Part shown: positions 43,794 through 53,014 of the stretch, one piece after another
Numbering within the stretch: position 1 is the stretch's first letter
How the letters are laid out: each line of letters opens with the position of its first letter
NCBI RefSeq assembly: GCF_002291445.1
Contig: NZ_CP014137.1
Coordinates: forward strand, 3,782,001-3,846,000
Length of the DNA: 64,000 bases
Direction: 5' to 3'
From: Brenneria goodwinii
GTDB lineage: Bacteria; Pseudomonadota; Gammaproteobacteria; Enterobacterales; Enterobacteriaceae
Program-made: the position numbers and the translations under genes
The notes under the pieces: model-generated
Databases searched by the model: none
The model's input: only the letters and a program-made list of their open reading frames with translations
Told to the model about the DNA's origin: nothing

Positions 43794-44738
43794 TTATTGA
43801 AACCAGCGAGACATTTCGCCTTCCAGTTCATCAAGCAACTGATAGCGGCGGCGGTATTCAGCCCGTTTCTTACTTGCTATGCTTTCAATGGGTTTACGGG
43901 GAATGCGCAGCGGTAGCTGAAAATATCCAGACGTCATTTTGCGCCCGCCGATAGATAACCAGAATTCATCATAATCAGCGTGCAATACGTCCTTCTTACT
44001 GCGATAACGCCAGTTTCGGTAAATATGACCGCCATTACCTACCGCGATAATTTGGTCAATGCCAAGATAATGCGCTAATGAACAAACGCCTTCCAGCGCC
44101 AATCGTTTGGGAAACAGTCCATAGCATGCCTTGGTCGTCTCATGAATTTCCGTGTGCGGCACTTCCTTATCCGCCCCCTGTAGACCACCGATGAATATCG
44201 TTGGCCGTTGGCCGTAATTCATCAGTATAAAGGTGATTTTCGCCAGAATAACTCCATCGGCATTACACGATAATAACGTCATTTCCCCCTCTCGGTTCAG
44301 ATTAGAGAGAGAGGCCATTTTTAACATAACCTTATTACCCTGTTTATCCACGGCGTTACCAAGAACGGCAGGCTCTTTATTTAAGCATCCTAATAGCAGT
44401 TTCAAAGGCATGCGTTGTGTTATCAAGGTGTAATGATCACGCAATGCAAATAAGCATTCAAGTTTGCTCATTTTTACGGTCAGATACGGCCGGTGCAGTT
44501 TACAAGGTAAGTCGGGTTGTACATGCAGAATTTGCTCTATCAACAAATTGGATGCCAAAATATCCGCCAGACTAATAGTGAGGCGCCAATTAAATAGCGA
44601 ACGGCATAGAAACTTCAAGCGGAATGAAAGTTTTTTCCATTCTTTACTTGGTATAACGTCGCCATTAACTAATGCAATCATTAACTGCCAACCGTTAGTG
44701 ATTCTATTAGCCGGGAGTGGAACCACGAATTGAGACAC
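43794..44738 (-). CDS. DUF535 (VirK/YbjX-type) protein
   Basis: A family of poorly understood proteins; members such as VirK and YbjX are linked to outer-membrane or lipid properties and virulence in enterobacteria. Family signatures are FIGGLQGADKE, HETTKACYGLFPKRLAL and YDEFWLSIGG near the C-terminus. The ATG at 44792 has no ribosome binding site, while the GTG at 44738 follows AAGGG at eight bases, so I chose the 314-residue form (332 if the ATG is used). The gene is lower in GC than its neighbours, suggesting separate acquisition. Divergent from the AT-rich region to its right. Confidence 0.82.
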   Translation of the reverse strand: MSQFVVPLPANRITNGWQLMIALVNGDVIPSKEWKKLSFRLKFLCRSLFNWRLTISLADILASNLLIEQILHVQPDLPCKLHRPYLTVKMSKLECLFALRDHYTLITQRMPLKLLLGCLNKEPAVLGNAVDKQGNKVMLKMASLSNLNREGEMTLLSCNADGVILAKITFILMNYGQRPTIFIGGLQGADKEVPHTEIHETTKACYGLFPKRLALEGVCSLAHYLGIDQIIAVGNGGHIYRNWRYRSKKDVLHADYDEFWLSIGGRKMTSGYFQLPLRIPRKPIESIASKKRAEYRRRYQLLDELEGEMSRWFQ

Positions 44739-44792
44739 GATAAAAACCCTTGTTTTATTAAAGAATAACGCTTGCACAGCGAGATAAATCAT

Positions 44793-45625
44793 TTACGATA
44801 CAATGAAAATTGTAAAAAAGTGGTCGTTATAATTTTCATCGAATAACAAAAATAAACCGGCCATGCTTGATGACATCATTATTCATCAACCCGTAGCCTT
44901 AATGCCTATCAACTTGATCGCCCTATTACAATCACCTTGTTCTAATATCTACATCCTTGAACAAGGTATCTAGAACAGCAATCAATATCCTTATCACTTT
45001 ATTAAACCTTAGATTTTACAAGAAATGATGAAGATACTATCAAGATTCAATTAATTCGGTTTGGCATCTCTTCTCTATTAATACGGATGTAAGCCAACTC
45101 GTTATTAATGAACTGACGAGGAAAAGGCGGGGAAAAAACAAGATTAATACGATTAAGGCAACCGATAGTAATAGTTATTCTGGATTCATTTAATTTTACA
45201 TTTTCTATTCTTAGAAAGAAATCGTATCGTTAAAAACGAGTTAATTGCTTCTATCAGCGTTACCTCTCCGGCGCCGCTATTTCTTGCAAAAGAGTCAGGG
45301 CCAATGCATTTTCAAGCGCCTGCAACCGAGTAGCGCCACCATCGCTCGTCAAATAATCATTTTTTGGCGATCGTCCGCTCTTCCGACATTGCCGTCACGG
45401 ATAGACGAAAAGTCTTGAGCGAAGGCGAATTGAACGACCTGGCAGTAGAATCTTCTGTTTTATCTGAATCGCTCCCAATCAGGCAATATCTTGAAATATT
45501 ATCTCATAAAATTACCATTAATCATCATAATCAACTACTTGGAATCTTCTATTATAGTGTCTAATATTGCCATATACATTTAGATCGATATTAACTATAA
45601 CTTTAATTTATTTTAAGGAGATCAC
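44793..45625. other. AT-rich accessory region, no recognised intact gene
   Basis: An 833-base gap, mostly AT-rich. Within it a GC-richer patch (about 45256-45430) shows, in minus-strand frame, LTSDGGATRLQALENALALTLLQEIAAPER before a stop (a codon-like segment) and, one frame over, AQDFSSIRDGNVGRADDRQK. This reads like a decayed gene, identity unknown. A small plus-strand frame (45364-45564) is present but has no support. The right end holds the budC promoter (tatagt near 45553) and AAGGAG. Confidence 0.4.
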
Positions 45626-46399
45626 ATGGCAGTTAAAGTAGCGCTTGTCACTGGTGCAGGTCAGGGAATTGGTCGTGCTATCGCGCTGCGACTGGCAAAA
45701 GACGGCTTTGCCATTTCCGCGGTAGATTACAACACAGAGACCGCCAAGAACGTCGCAGAAGAGATTAATAAAGCCGGTGGAAAAGCTATCGCCATTCAGG
45801 CCGATGTTTCCGATCGTGATGCGGTTTTTGCCGCGGTTGCAGAGACGCGGAAACAACTAGGCGACTTCAACGTTATCGTCAATAATGCGGGTATCGCGCC
45901 CAATATGCAGTTTGAAGTTACGCCGCCGGAAGTGATTGAACGCGTTAATAAAATCAACGTTAACGGCGTTATCTGGGGGATGCAGGCCGCGATTGAAGCG
46001 TTTAAATCCCTTAAGCACGGCGGCAAAATCGTTAACGCCTGTTCACAGGCCGGTCATCTGGGCAACCCCGACCTGGCGGTTTACAGCGCCAGTAAATTCG
46101 CCGTTCGCGGCCTGACGCAGAGCGTCGCGCGCGAAGTGGCGAAATACGGCATTACCGTAAATGGTTACTGCCCTGGAGTGGTCAATACGCCGATGTGGCG
46201 CGAGCGGGATCGCATCGTTTCCGAAGAAGCGGGCAAACCCGCGGGTTATGCTACAGCCGAATTCGCCAAGCAAATCACGCTGGGCCGTCTTTCCGAGCCG
46301 GAAGATGTGGCTGCCTGCGTGTCTTATCTGGCCGGCCCCGACTCTGACTATATGACCGGACAATCCTTACTGATCGATGGCGGGATGGTGTTTAGCTAA
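45626..46399 (+). CDS. budC: acetoin(diacetyl) reductase / 2,3-butanediol dehydrogenase BudC-type
   Basis: NADH-dependent short-chain dehydrogenase that interconverts diacetyl, acetoin and butanediol. It is 257 residues. The glycine motif TGAGQGIGRA (about residues 9-18), NNAGIAP, the catalytic serine in NACSQAGH and YSASK (Tyr-X3-Lys) are present. NGYCPGVVNTPMW and SDYMTGQSLLIDGGMVFS match Klebsiella BudC closely. A strong AAGGAG precedes the start. No budA or budB is adjacent, so it is detached from the acetoin pathway genes. Confidence 0.9.
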   Translation: MAVKVALVTGAGQGIGRAIALRLAKDGFAISAVDYNTETAKNVAEEINKAGGKAIAIQADVSDRDAVFAAVAETRKQLGDFNVIVNNAGIAPNMQFEVTPPEVIERVNKINVNGVIWGMQAAIEAFKSLKHGGKIVNACSQAGHLGNPDLAVYSASKFAVRGLTQSVAREVAKYGITVNGYCPGVVNTPMWRERDRIVSEEAGKPAGYATAEFAKQITLGRLSEPEDVAACVSYLAGPDSDYMTGQSLLIDGGMVFS

Positions 46400-46464
46400 T
46401 CGCCGAATCGCATACCGATGCGTAGCCGGGCCTCTGCGCCCGGTTGTTCCCCGCCGGAACAACA

Positions 46465-46872
46465 CTAGGTGTTGTATAAATTCACGATCTCCTGCTCTGT
46501 CATTTCCCGGGTTTTCTCAGCAAACGAGTAATAGCTGGGCTTTTTGTCGATATAGATCTGAGCAACCAGTTTTTTCTCGGCATTCCCGTCAAACAGTCCA
46601 ACCGGTACGAAATAGGTCTCTGGCGAGAGCAATTTAAAGAACAGGTGTGTGCCGCATACCTTACAAAACGCCCGCTCAGCCCATTCTGAAGAGCGATATG
46701 AAGTGATATTGGCTTCACCTTCTATCGATATATCGTGCTGGCAATCAACCGACATCAAAGGCCCGCCGCTCCACTTTTCACACATACCGCAATGGCAGGC
46801 GGTTACCTCTTTAATCGCTTTCGCGGTCGAAATCGTCACGCCGCCGCATAAGCAAGTTCCCTTATAGATCAT
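46465..46872 (-). CDS. GFA/CENP-V-family protein
   Basis: A zinc-binding protein of the glutathione-dependent formaldehyde-activating (Gfa, DUF636) fold. It is 135 residues from the ATG at 46872 with GGAGGAAG upstream. The cysteine pairs CLCGG (near residue 8), CHCGMC (near 27) and CKVCGTH (near 70) are the zinc ligands. The name does not prove formaldehyde chemistry. It is convergent with budC. Confidence 0.85.
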   Translation of the reverse strand: MIYKGTCLCGGVTISTAKAIKEVTACHCGMCEKWSGGPLMSVDCQHDISIEGEANITSYRSSEWAERAFCKVCGTHLFFKLLSPETYFVPVGLFDGNAEKKLVAQIYIDKKPSYYSFAEKTREMTEQEIVNLYNT

Positions 46873-46944
46873 AACTTCCTCCGTCACAAAAATGCACAAG
46901 ACTCTACGATGAATCCCAGCAAAACATGCGCTGATTCAGAATGT

Positions 46945-46970
46945 AAAAAGGGCACAATCAATGTGCCCTT
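46945..46970 (-). terminator. sspAB terminator
   Basis: An eight-pair stem, aagggcac (46948-46955) with gtgccctt (46963-46970), is followed on the minus strand by a T-tract (46945-46949). It lies 17 bases past the sspB stop. Confidence 0.7.
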
Positions 46971-46986
46971 ATATCAGTGTGATACG

Positions 46987-47487
46987 CTATTTAACAACCC
47001 GCAACGAGGGTCTTCCCCCTTTGGGGGGCTGGGGAGGATCGTCCTCAGGATTATCGCCTTCATCCGTCACGCCTGGCGGATTATTATCGACGATCGACAT
47101 CACCGTGCCGGATGTGGCGGTTTCATCCTGGAAATCGTCAAACTCTCCCGCCGACTCATAAGCGGGTTCAGGCTCAAACATCGTGCCAGCGCCATTCTCA
47201 CGAGCGTAAATAGCCAGCACCGCCGCCATGGGTACATAAACCTGGCGCGGCACGCCACCGAAGCGGGCGTTAAAACGAACGCTGTCATCAGCTAGTTCAA
47301 GGCCACCAACAGCACGAGGTGCGATATTCAGCACAATCTGCCCGTCTCGGGCAAATTCCATCGGAACCATAACACCTGGCAGGGTCACATCAATAACCAG
47401 GTGCGGCGTCAGCTGGTTATCCAGCAACCAGTCATAAAAAGCCCGTAACAAATACGGCCGACGCGGAGACAGTTGAGACAACGTCAT
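46987..47487 (-). CDS. sspB: ClpXP adaptor protein SspB
   Basis: A dimeric cytosolic adaptor that delivers ssrA-tagged proteins and RseA to ClpXP. It is 166 residues (E. coli 165). The N-terminal substrate-binding domain starts LSPRRPYLLRAFYDWLLDNQLTPHLV. A flexible acidic linker ends in RPSLRVVK, the ClpX-binding (XB) motif. It is five bases past sspA, transcribed with it. Confidence 0.96.
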   Translation of the reverse strand: MTLSQLSPRRPYLLRAFYDWLLDNQLTPHLVIDVTLPGVMVPMEFARDGQIVLNIAPRAVGGLELADDSVRFNARFGGVPRQVYVPMAAVLAIYARENGAGTMFEPEPAYESAGEFDDFQDETATSGTVMSIVDNNPPGVTDEGDNPEDDPPQPPKGGRPSLRVVK

Positions 47488-47492
47488 GTCGT

Positions 47493-48134
47493 TTAACCTC
47501 TGGTTTGCAAACGCATTTCACGCTCAGCTTCCGTCAGGGAAGCCAGGAATGCATCACGCTCAAAGACGCGCGTCATGTAACCTTTCAATTCTTTCGCGCC
47601 AGAACCGCTTAACTCGATCCCTAATTGCGGCAAACGCCATAACAGGGGAGCCAAATAGCAGTCTACCAGGCTGAACTCTTCGCTCATGAAATACGGAGCT
47701 TCATTGAAAACGGGCGCGACCGCCAGTAATTCTTCACGCAGTTGTTTGCGAGCGGCATCGGCTTCCTGTGCGTTGCCCTGCATAATTTTATTCAGCAAAG
47801 AGTACCAGTCATTTTCAATACGATGCATCATCAGACGACTGTTGCCACGCGCTACCGGGTACACCGGCATCAACGGCGGATGGGGGAAACGTTCGTCCAG
47901 ATACTCCATGATAATACGTGATTCATAGAGCGTCAGTTCACGGTCGACAAGCGTCGGCACGGAACCATAAGGATTGAGGTCAATAAGATCCTGCGGTAGA
48001 TTATCCATGTCTACCTGCTCAATCTCGACACTCACACCTTTCTCCGCCAGTACAATGCGGACCTGATGGCTAAAAATGTCGGACGGACCAGAAAACAGCG
48101 TCATTACCGAACGTTTGTTGGCAGCGACAGCCAT
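47493..48134 (-). CDS. sspA: stringent starvation protein A SspA
   Basis: RNA-polymerase-associated GST-fold protein that changes promoter selection in stationary phase and acid stress. It is 213 residues. MAVAANKRSVMTLFSGP starts at 48134 with GGAGG just upstream; a four-codon extension is less likely. The domain shows NPYGSVPTLVDRELTLYESRIIMEYLDERFPHPPLMPVYPVARG. The catalytic residues of true glutathione transferases are lost, as usual. Confidence 0.97.
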   Translation of the reverse strand: MAVAANKRSVMTLFSGPSDIFSHQVRIVLAEKGVSVEIEQVDMDNLPQDLIDLNPYGSVPTLVDRELTLYESRIIMEYLDERFPHPPLMPVYPVARGNSRLMMHRIENDWYSLLNKIMQGNAQEADAARKQLREELLAVAPVFNEAPYFMSEEFSLVDCYLAPLLWRLPQLGIELSGSGAKELKGYMTRVFERDAFLASLTEAEREMRLQTRG

Positions 48135-48477
48135 GAAAACCTCCAAGTTTATCGAGAAAATACGGCGGATAGCCGATATGCTATGTATCCTGCAAACCTA
48201 TCTCTGCATTTTGTCATTCGGGGTAAAAAACCATCTGGCAAAATCAGTCGTTTTAGAAAAAACCACTTGCTGGCAAACAGGCATAAAACCGGCGGATAGT
48301 TTATCAGATTTTGTCCGTTCTGTGGGGGCACTCGCGTAATTTCATCGTTAACACACAGAAAATGAAGACTATTTTTTTTCGATAAAATTTTCGATAGCGA
48401 TAATCTTACAGACAGAAAAAACCCGGCGACAAGCACCGGGTTTTTCGCATTGATTCCGCTGCAAAAACAGCAGGAAA
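48135..48477. other. intergenic region between rpsI and sspA
   Basis: 343 bases. It carries the rpsI terminator near its left end (48416-48445) and the presumed sspA promoter on the minus strand. I see no gene. A convincing sigma-70 pair for sspA was not found by eye. Confidence 0.45.
48416..48445 (-). terminator. bidirectional terminator after rpsI
   Basis: acccgg (48421-48426) pairs with ccgggt (48436-48441), flanked by A5 on the left and T5 on the right, so it can terminate either strand. The rpsI mRNA is the expected user. Confidence 0.8.
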
Positions 48478-48870
48478 TTAACGCTTGGAGAACTGAGGAC
48501 GACGGCGTGCTTTACGCAGACCGACTTTCTTACGTTCAACCTGACGAGCATCACGGGTAACGAAACCTGCTTTACGCAGTTCGCCACGCAGAGACTCATC
48601 ATACTCCATCAGAGCGCGGGTGATACCGTGACGGATCGCACCAGCCTGACCAGAGATACCACCACCTTTAACGGTGATGTACAGATCCAGTTTTTCAACC
48701 ATGTCTACCAGTTCCAGCGGCTGGCGAACTACCATGCGGGCAGTTTCACGGCCAAAGTACTGTTCCAGACTACGCTGGTTGATAACGATGTTACCACTGC
48801 CCGGTTTGATAAATACGCGAGCGGCGGAGCTTTTGCGGCGACCAGTGCCGTAGTATTGATTTTCAGCCAT
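48478..48870 (-). CDS. rpsI: 30S ribosomal protein S9
   Basis: Small-subunit ribosomal protein; its C-terminal tail contacts P-site tRNA. It is 130 residues, as in E. coli. It starts AENQYYGTGRRKSSAARVF and ends RRRPQFSKR, the conserved basic tail that reaches the P site. It follows rplM by 15 bases and shares its operon. Confidence 0.99.
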   Translation of the reverse strand: MAENQYYGTGRRKSSAARVFIKPGSGNIVINQRSLEQYFGRETARMVVRQPLELVDMVEKLDLYITVKGGGISGQAGAIRHGITRALMEYDESLRGELRKAGFVTRDARQVERKKVGLRKARRRPQFSKR

Positions 48871-48885
48871 TGCCTATAATCCCGA

Positions 48886-49314
48886 TTAAATGTCCAGAAC
48901 TTGCGGTTGCTGTGCCGCGTGATTGTGCTCAGTACCCGCGTAAACTTTCAGTTTACGGAACATTGCACGACCCAGCGGGCCCTTCGGCAGCATGCCTTTA
49001 ACCGCGATTTCAATCACACGCTCAGGACGGCGGGCAATCATCTCTTCAAAGGTCGCTTGTTTGATACCACCGATGTGACCGGAGTGATGGTAATACATTT
49101 TGTCGGAACGCTTGTTACCGGTTACGGCAACTTTGTCTGCGTTCAGAACGATGATGTAATCACCGGTATCAACATGCGGAGTATATTCCGCTTTATGCTT
49201 GCCGCGCAGGCGACTAGCCAGTTCAGTTGCGAGGCGACCCAAGGTCTTACCGCTCGCGTCAACAACGTACCAGTCGCGTTTTACGGTTTCTGGTTTAGCT
49301 GTAAAAGTTTTCAT
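48886..49314 (-). CDS. rplM: 50S ribosomal protein L13
   Basis: Large-subunit assembly protein; L13 also represses its own operon in E. coli by binding the leader. The ATG at 49314 gives 142 residues, the E. coli length, starting MKTFTAKPETVKRDW; the five-codon upstream extension is not used. It ends HAAQQPQVLDI. It forms an operon with rpsI. Confidence 0.99.
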   Translation of the reverse strand: MKTFTAKPETVKRDWYVVDASGKTLGRLATELASRLRGKHKAEYTPHVDTGDYIIVLNADKVAVTGNKRSDKMYYHHSGHIGGIKQATFEEMIARRPERVIEIAVKGMLPKGPLGRAMFRKLKVYAGTEHNHAAQQPQVLDI

Positions 49315-49497
49315 TAAAAGCTTACCCAATAATTAGTTACACGTTGGTGAACACCCAAACGCTCGAAAACAGTTGAGGCTCACACGACCATCAAGTCCAG
49401 CAAACCTACCCCTTCGAATAGCCATTGCCGGCACTATAAAGTTTTTGGGAAAAAAACTTCGTTGTAACGTGGGGTCGCAAGATTATAGAGAAGTCGT
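49315..49497 (-). promoter_or_regulatory. rplM promoter and long leader
   Basis: A consensus TATAAT lies on the minus strand at 49492-49497; its -35 is weak. Transcription from near 49485 leaves a leader of about 170 bases, which fits the known autogenous control by L13 on its leader. I could not derive the fold by hand. Confidence 0.5.
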
Positions 49498-49546
49498 TAT
49501 CAAAAATCGACCTTTTTTCTTGTCCGGGCCAAGAAAAATCACCGGT

Positions 49547-50677
49547 CTACGCTAAATGCGGCTGGCGTAAATACTCCTCGCTCTGCATTTCCTGTAGCCG
49601 GGACAAACAGCGCTGATATTCAAACTTCAGGTGTTCGCCTTGATAGACCTCAAACATGGGCGCCTGCGCGGAGATAATCAGTTTCACCCGCCGTTCATAG
49701 AATTCATCCACCAGCGCCAGGAAGCGGCGGGCCACGTTTTCATCCTTCGTCTCCATCACCGTCACGTTATGCAGCAGCACGGTATGATAGAGCTGGGACA
49801 GCGCAATATAGTCATTCTGGCTGCGGGCATCGGCACAGAGCGTGGCAAAGTCCACCGACAGCACGCCATCCCCCGCGCTAAGCGTCGGCAGAGAACGATG
49901 GTTGATCTCCAACACCGGACCGGGCGGCGCAAACGGCTTACCGGACAGCCGTGTAAACATCCGTTGCATTTCCGTTGCAACGTCGGGAGAGAGCGGCGTC
50001 AAATACAGATGCGCCTGCGTCAGCGTGCGCAACCGGTAATCGATACCCGCATCGACGTTGCGCACGTCGCAATATTGCTTAATCAATTCAATGGCCGGTA
50101 GAAAACGCGCCCGCTGCAGGCCGTTGCGATACAAATCGTCCGGCGGAATATTCGACGTGGCCACCAGGGTAATGCCGCGGGAAAATAGCGCGCGCAGCAG
50201 TTCGGCCAGCAGCATGGCATCCGTAATATCCGAGACGAAAAACTCATCAAAACACAGCACATCCGCTTCGGCTTTAAATCCGTCGGCCACCTTTTCCAGC
50301 GGATTCTCCTGTCCCTGCAGTTGGTTCAGCTCTTCATGAACGCGCAGCATAAAACGGTGAAAATGCAGCCGTAACTTTCGTTCAGTCGGCAAACTATGGA
50401 AAAACAGATCCATCAGCCAGGTTTTGCCGCGCCCTACGCCGCCCCACATGTACAAGCCCTGAACGGGAACCGCCGCGCGCTTATCGCTTAATCCCAGCCA
50501 CGCGCGCCATTTTCCCAGCCGCCCTGCCTTATCGCCGCCAGAATGCGCCATGCGCCCGCATAACGCCTGATGAATGTTATCCAACTGCACCATGGTTTGA
50601 TGTTGTACGTCGTCAGGCTGATATTCTCCGGCTGACAGCGCCTGCCGATAAAGCGTTAACGGTGTTGTTTGCTGCAT
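49547..50677 (-). CDS. zapE: cell division ATPase ZapE
   Basis: AAA+ family ATPase that binds FtsZ and affects division under stress and in low oxygen. It is 376 residues (E. coli 375). Walker A is GGVGRGKTWL (near residue 75) and Walker B is VLCFDEFFVSD. Further markers are ARRFLALVDEFYERRVKLI and YQRCLSRLQEMQS. It sits between rplM and zapG, as in E. coli. Minus strand, divergent from zapG. Confidence 0.96.
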   Translation of the reverse strand: MQQTTPLTLYRQALSAGEYQPDDVQHQTMVQLDNIHQALCGRMAHSGGDKAGRLGKWRAWLGLSDKRAAVPVQGLYMWGGVGRGKTWLMDLFFHSLPTERKLRLHFHRFMLRVHEELNQLQGQENPLEKVADGFKAEADVLCFDEFFVSDITDAMLLAELLRALFSRGITLVATSNIPPDDLYRNGLQRARFLPAIELIKQYCDVRNVDAGIDYRLRTLTQAHLYLTPLSPDVATEMQRMFTRLSGKPFAPPGPVLEINHRSLPTLSAGDGVLSVDFATLCADARSQNDYIALSQLYHTVLLHNVTVMETKDENVARRFLALVDEFYERRVKLIISAQAPMFEVYQGEHLKFEYQRCLSRLQEMQSEEYLRQPHLA

Positions 50678-50898
50678 AGTGTTCGCTATCCCTGAGAAAA
50701 AACTTAGTGATGTTTTGTCGCGCGTTGCCGTCGGTTCGAGCCGTAATCGTAGCAGTTAACCATCCTGATGCCAGAGAAGAGTCAACATTCCCTTAAGTCA
50801 TCACGCTTCAGGATTCCACTCAGACAAGGTTAGCGGTTATAGTGACTATTATTAAGTGAAAATCCCTACGGAACAACGAAGTCAAAATAGGAGTCATT

Positions 50899-51303
50899 AT
50901 GACCTGGGAGTACGCGCTGATTGGTTTAGTTGTCGGTATTATTATTGGCGCTGTCGCCATGCGCTTCGGCAATCGTAAGATGCGGCAACAGCAGGTATTA
51001 CAAAACGAACTGGAAAAAAGCAAAGCGGAACTGGAAGAGTATCGTCAGGAACTGGTCGGGCATTTTGCCCGTAGCGCAGAGCTGCTGGACAACATGGCGC
51101 GTGATTACCGCCAGCTTTACCAGCACATGGCGAAAAGCTCCAACAACTTGTTGCCCGACGTTCCCGGTCAGGATAATCCCTTTAAATATCGCTTAACCGA
51201 AGCAGAGGCGGACAACGATCAGGCGCCGGTGGATATGCCTCCGCGCGACTATTCTGACGGCGCATCCGGTTTGTTGCGCGGCGAGCCCCCGCTGCGCAAG
51301 TAA
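50899..51303 (+). CDS. zapG: Z-ring/cell envelope protein ZapG (YhcB)
   Basis: Inner-membrane protein with one N-terminal membrane segment (about residues 5-22) and a cytosolic coiled coil; linked to cell division and envelope synthesis in E. coli. It is 134 residues (E. coli 132). The coiled coil RQQQVLQNELEKSKAELEEYRQ and the conserved HMAKSSNNLLP are diagnostic. A good GGAG precedes it. It is divergent from zapE. Confidence 0.96.
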   Translation: MTWEYALIGLVVGIIIGAVAMRFGNRKMRQQQVLQNELEKSKAELEEYRQELVGHFARSAELLDNMARDYRQLYQHMAKSSNNLLPDVPGQDNPFKYRLTEAEADNDQAPVDMPPRDYSDGASGLLRGEPPLRK

Positions 51304-51318
51304 ACGCGCGCTGATTCA

Positions 51319-51344
51319 GCGTGAGGCTTGTTCCGGCCTCACGC
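51319..51344 (+). terminator. hairpin after zapG
   Basis: A nine-pair stem, gcgtgaggc (51319-51327) with gcctcacgc (51336-51344), with an eight-base loop. No T-run follows, so termination is uncertain. Confidence 0.4.
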
Positions 51345-51515
51345 GTTCAGCCCGCCTGTCCCCGTGAAAGCCCCCCGCGTAAGCTATGGTTACAATCTAC
51401 TGACGAAACAGCAGTGAACTTTACACACCAATCGCCAGTCAGACTCTTCACCATATGTTTAAGTTTATATATCATCGTTTTATTCATCCGCAGGTTGTGA
51501 GAGAGTTAATCAACA

Positions 51516-52889
51516 ATGAAGAAAAAATCTTTATTATTTAGTGCACTGGCGATGAGCATAGGCCTAACTCTATCATCGCTCCCGGCAGCTCACGCTACGC
51601 TGCCTGCGGTCATACCGGGGCAGCAGCAGCTTCCCAGCCTGGCTCCTATGCTGGAAAAAGTCTTACCCGCCGTGGTCAGCGTACATATCGAAGGCACCAG
51701 GACGCAGAGCCAGCGCGTGCCGGAAGAGTTCAAATTCTTCTTTGGTCCCAACGCTCCGCAAGACAAGCAAAGCGCCCGACCGTTCGCCGGATTGGGTTCC
51801 GGTGTGATTATCGATGCGGCGAAAGGCTATGTTCTGACCAATAATCACGTCATTAATAATGCTGACAAGATCCGCGTACAGTTGAATGACGGGCGTGAAT
51901 ACGAAGCCAAACTGATCGGCCGTGACGAGCAGAGCGATATCGCCCTGCTGCAGTTAGTCGATGCCAAAAATCTCGTTGAAATCAAAATGGCGGACTCCGA
52001 TCGCCTACGCGTCGGCGATTTCGCCGTGGCCGTGGGAAACCCCTTCGGTCTTGGGCAAACGGCGACATCCGGTATTATCTCCGCACTGGGCCGCAGCGGG
52101 CTGAATCTGGAAGGGTTGGAAAACTTCATCCAGACAGACGCCTCGATTAACCGGGGCAACTCCGGCGGCGCACTGGTTAACCTGAACGGCGAACTGATCG
52201 GTATTAATACCGCCATTCTGGCTCCTGGCGGTGGCAATATCGGCATTGGCTTCGCGATCCCCAGCAATATGGCCCAGAATCTGGCTCAGCAGTTGGTTGA
52301 GTTTGGTGAAGTAAGACGGGGTCTCCTGGGCATCAAAGGCAGCGAGATGACATCCGAAATGGCGAAAGCCTTTAAGGTTGATGTGCAGCGCGGCGCTTTC
52401 GTCAGCGAGGTGCTGCCGCAATCCGCCGCGGCGAAAGCCGGGATAAAAGCGGGCGACGTGCTGACATCGCTGGATGGTAAACCGATCAGCAGCTTTGCGG
52501 AACTGCGCGCCAAGGTCGGCACAACGGCGCCGGGTAAAACCGTGAAAGTCGGCCTGCTGCGCGACGGGAAACAGATGGAAGTCAGCGTGGTGCTGGATAA
52601 CAGCAACACAACCACGACCAATGCGGAAACGCTGTACCCCGCCCTGCAGGGCGCTTCGCTGACCAACGGTCAGTTGAAAAATGGCAGCAAAGGCGTCCAG
52701 ATTGATAATGTCACTAAAGATTCGCCGGCCGCTCAGATAGGTCTGCAGAAAGGCGATATCATTATCGGCGTAAACCGTGAACGAGTAGAAAACATCACTC
52801 AATTGCGTAAAATTCTGGAAGCGAAACCGGTTGTTCTGGCGCTCAATATCGTGCGTGGCGACGAAACAATTTACCTGCTACTGCGTTAA
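51516..52889 (+). CDS. degQ: periplasmic serine endoprotease DegQ
   Basis: HtrA-family periplasmic protease/chaperone that degrades unfolded proteins. It is 457 residues (E. coli 455) with an N-terminal signal peptide ending near AAHA-TLP. The catalytic triad is TNNHVI (His), DIALLQL (Asp) and GNSGGALVN (Ser), followed by two PDZ domains (about residues 260-340 and 375-455). It precedes degS by 125 bases with a terminator between. Confidence 0.97.
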   Translation: MKKKSLLFSALAMSIGLTLSSLPAAHATLPAVIPGQQQLPSLAPMLEKVLPAVVSVHIEGTRTQSQRVPEEFKFFFGPNAPQDKQSARPFAGLGSGVIIDAAKGYVLTNNHVINNADKIRVQLNDGREYEAKLIGRDEQSDIALLQLVDAKNLVEIKMADSDRLRVGDFAVAVGNPFGLGQTATSGIISALGRSGLNLEGLENFIQTDASINRGNSGGALVNLNGELIGINTAILAPGGGNIGIGFAIPSNMAQNLAQQLVEFGEVRRGLLGIKGSEMTSEMAKAFKVDVQRGAFVSEVLPQSAAAKAGIKAGDVLTSLDGKPISSFAELRAKVGTTAPGKTVKVGLLRDGKQMEVSVVLDNSNTTTTNAETLYPALQGASLTNGQLKNGSKGVQIDNVTKDSPAAQIGLQKGDIIIGVNRERVENITQLRKILEAKPVVLALNIVRGDETIYLLLR

Positions 52890-52934
52890 CGCCGAGCGCG
52901 TTTTTTAACGTCGAAGACGGCTAGCATAAAAAAT

Positions 52935-52963
52935 CGGGCACTGCGCCATGCAGTGCCCGTTTA
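52935..52963 (+). terminator. degQ terminator
   Basis: A ten-pair perfect stem (52935-52944 with 52950-52959) has a five-base loop and is followed by tttatct. It lies 45 bases past degQ. Confidence 0.7.
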
Positions 52964-53014
52964 TCTCATGGTATTCTCACGTCATAATTCTTTTTTACAG
53001 TAAAAAACACGCCC

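Noticed and set aside
45364..45564. 66-residue plus-strand frame before budC
   Set aside because: No ribosome binding site or similarity; overlaps the coding remnant on the other strand.
46909..47295. 128-residue plus-strand frame opposite sspB
   Set aside because: Overlaps conserved sspB and its terminator; no recognisable protein.
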